Part shown: positions 63,020-64,000 of the stretch, one piece after another | Layout: the number at the start of each line of letters is the position of its first letter | Numbering within the stretch: position 1 is the first letter of the stretch | NCBI RefSeq assembly: GCF_023517795.1 | Contig: NZ_CP082928.1 | Coordinates: forward strand, 1,922,001-1,986,000 | Origin: Pseudomonas fulva | Lineage (GTDB): Bacteria; Pseudomonadota; Gammaproteobacteria; Pseudomonadales; Pseudomonadaceae | DNA length: 64,000 nucleotides | Direction of reading: 5' to 3' | The notes under the pieces: generated by a model | Told to the model about the DNA's origin: nothing | What the model saw: the letters and a program-made list of their open reading frames with translations, nothing else | The model's database searches: none | Program-made: the position numbers and the translations under genes

Positions 63020-63460
63020 TTAAATGGGCTTGGCGCCCATCACCGCCATGATCGCCACCAGCAGCACCATGATCAGCGCGGTATAGACCAGCACCAGGCG
63101 CAGCGACTTGGCGGGCACCGGGCCCTCGGCCTGGGCCTGCCAGGCGCCCAGGCGGCCGAGCAGCAACAGGCCGACGATCATCAGCACTGCGAAGAGGCCG
63201 CTGCCCAGCAGCAGCCATAGCTGGCTCAACGGCCAGCCGGCCAGGTTGACCATCCACCAGCCGGTTACCGGCAGGCTCAGCGCCAGCACGGCGAACACCG
63301 GCAGGCTGATGGTGCGGGTGCGCCGCAGCTTGCGTTGCAGCACCGCCCGGTCGCCGCCGCGCCAGGCTTTCCAGAGCATCAAGGCATGGGCCAGCACGCC
63401 CGCCAGCAACAGGATGCCGGGCAGCGCATGGAGGACTCTGATCAGCAGATAATGCTCCAT
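63020..63460 (-). CDS. DUF2269-like membrane protein
   Basis: A 146-residue protein with four helices (LLIRVLHALPGILLLAGVLA, SLPVFAVLALSLPVTGWWMV, LLGSGLFAVLMIVGLLLLG, LVLVYTALIMVLLVAIMAVM). The His-rich first helix and TGWWMV resemble DUF2269 integral membrane proteins. The start at 63460 follows AAGGA; a GTG one codon earlier is possible. Convergent with the receiver gene, eight bases apart. Function unknown. Confidence 0.75.
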   Translation of the reverse strand: MEHYLLIRVLHALPGILLLAGVLAHALMLWKAWRGGDRAVLQRKLRRTRTISLPVFAVLALSLPVTGWWMVNLAGWPLSQLWLLLGSGLFAVLMIVGLLLLGRLGAWQAQAEGPVPAKSLRLVLVYTALIMVLLVAIMAVMGAKPI

Positions 63461-63486
63461 CACGGTTTCCTTCGATTTCTTATGGA

Positions 63487-63554
63487 GAATGGCCCCGGGT
63501 ATCGCCTCGCTCGACCCGGGCCACCGGTAGCACCTTGGTAGCCCGGGTGAAGCG
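63487..63554. repeat. REP copies, GTAGCCYGGGT family
   Basis: GGCCCCGGGT and ACCCGGGCC form a hairpin (63491-63522), and GTAGCCCGGGTGAAGCG follows at 63539-63555. Related to the copy at 31999. Confidence 0.65.
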
Positions 63555-63572
63555 GCGCGTCAGGGGAAGCGA

Positions 63573-64000
63573 CTAGCCAAGAAACAGCTTGTAGGCCGGG
63601 TTGTCGCTCTCGTCCCAGTACGGATAGCCGATCTCGTCCAGCGCCGGTGCCAGCAGGTGGCGCTCGTCTTCCGGCACCTGCAGGGCCGCCAGCACCCGGC
63701 CATCGGCGGCGCCATGGTTGCGGTAATGGAACAGGGTGATGTTCCAGCGCCCGCCCAGCTTGTTGAGGAAGTTGAACAGCGCGCCCGGCCGCTCGGGAAA
63801 CTCGAAGCGGAACACGCACTCGTCCGGCACCGCCGCGGCATGGCCGCCCACGGTGTGGCGGATATGCAGCTTGGCCAGTTCGTTGTCGGTCAGGTCGAGT
63901 ACCGGGAAGCCCTGGCCACGCAGGTTTTCCACCAGGGCCGCCCGAGGGTCGTTCTCCGGGTGGGTCTGCACGCCGACGAAGATGTGCGCCTCGCCATCCT
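63573..64000 (-). CDS. ilvA: Threonine ammonia-lyase, C-terminal part (cut by window edge)
   Basis: The visible 142 codons are the regulatory C-terminus of biosynthetic threonine deaminase: GEAHIFVGVQTHPEN and the ACT-like segments FRFEFPERPGALFNFLNKLG, GGRWNITLFHYRNHG, ending in YPYWDESDNPAYKLFLG. The catalytic PLP domain lies beyond the window. The enzyme makes 2-oxobutyrate for isoleucine and is feedback-inhibited through this domain. An internal ATG (63971) is not the start. Confidence 0.93.
   Translation of the reverse strand, partial: DGEAHIFVGVQTHPENDPRAALVENLRGQGFPVLDLTDNELAKLHIRHTVGGHAAAVPDECVFRFEFPERPGALFNFLNKLGGRWNITLFHYRNHGAADGRVLAALQVPEDERHLLAPALDEIGYPYWDESDNPAYKLFLG

Overview
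The window reads as chromosomal DNA of a Pseudomonas-like gammaproteobacterium. It is GC-rich throughout, most genes begin behind GGAG-type ribosome binding sites, and REP repeats fill many intergenic gaps. The gene content is typical of Pseudomonas: the glycine-betaine/dimethylglycine catabolism block, oscA-sbp-cysTWA, modABC, and a folA / glpQ / thyA-lgt / ptsP-rppH / ilvA neighbourhood. The genus assignment is an inference from content and order; no rRNA or tRNA gene was seen.

Layout. 1-5456 (minus strand): part of a type III secretion cluster (small helical protein, sctD, sctX, sctY, sctV, a short secretin of the Tad/CpaC type, and the start of a lipoprotein). 5883-14175 (plus): dimethylglycine catabolism (M19-like dipeptidase, DUF5943-type protein, dgcA, dgcB, etfA, etfB, small protein). 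14606-21921 (plus): a compact accessory operon with SbnA- and SbnB-type enzymes for L-2,3-diaminopropionate, a FAD/NAD(P)-binding protein, a GST-like protein, a LctP-family permease and a MocR regulator. AT-richer DNA borders it on both sides. 21935-28983: a decayed fragment of gbdR, intact gbdR (minus), a 1.26-kb gene-free stretch, then the quaternary-amine ABC transporter cbcVWX plus a second binding protein. 29170-31980: modABC behind a ModE-like palindrome. 32248-38222: a truncated sigma-54-activator-like AAA+ protein and a small hydrolase (minus), then oscA, sbp, cysT, cysW, cysA. 38515-38701: a MITE-like element. 38700-49595: assorted housekeeping and conserved genes. 49609-50262: a REP-associated tyrosine transposase (RAYT) between two REP sequences. 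50279-57595: thyA, lgt, TauE-like, NRDE protein, ptsP, rppH and a HAD phosphatase. 57663-63012: a SnoaL-like secreted protein and a four-gene overlapping two-component cluster. The window ends in the 3' part of ilvA (minus).

How the parts fit. gbdR (regulator), cbcVWX (uptake) and dgcA/dgcB/etf (demethylation and electron transfer) form one quaternary-amine catabolic block. In this genome the diaminopropionate cluster sits in the middle of that block, and a broken extra copy of the gbdR 3' end lies at its downstream edge. This suggests the cluster arrived by a recombination event beside gbdR. The best candidates for an undescribed system are this diaminopropionate operon, which has no NRPS or siderophore synthetase in the window, and the type III cluster that combines YscX/YscY-type proteins with a Tad-like secretin.

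Two REP families starting with GTAG, and one starting with GTGGGAGCG, are spread through the intergenic regions. The RAYT at 49665-50189 is flanked by GTAG-type REPs.
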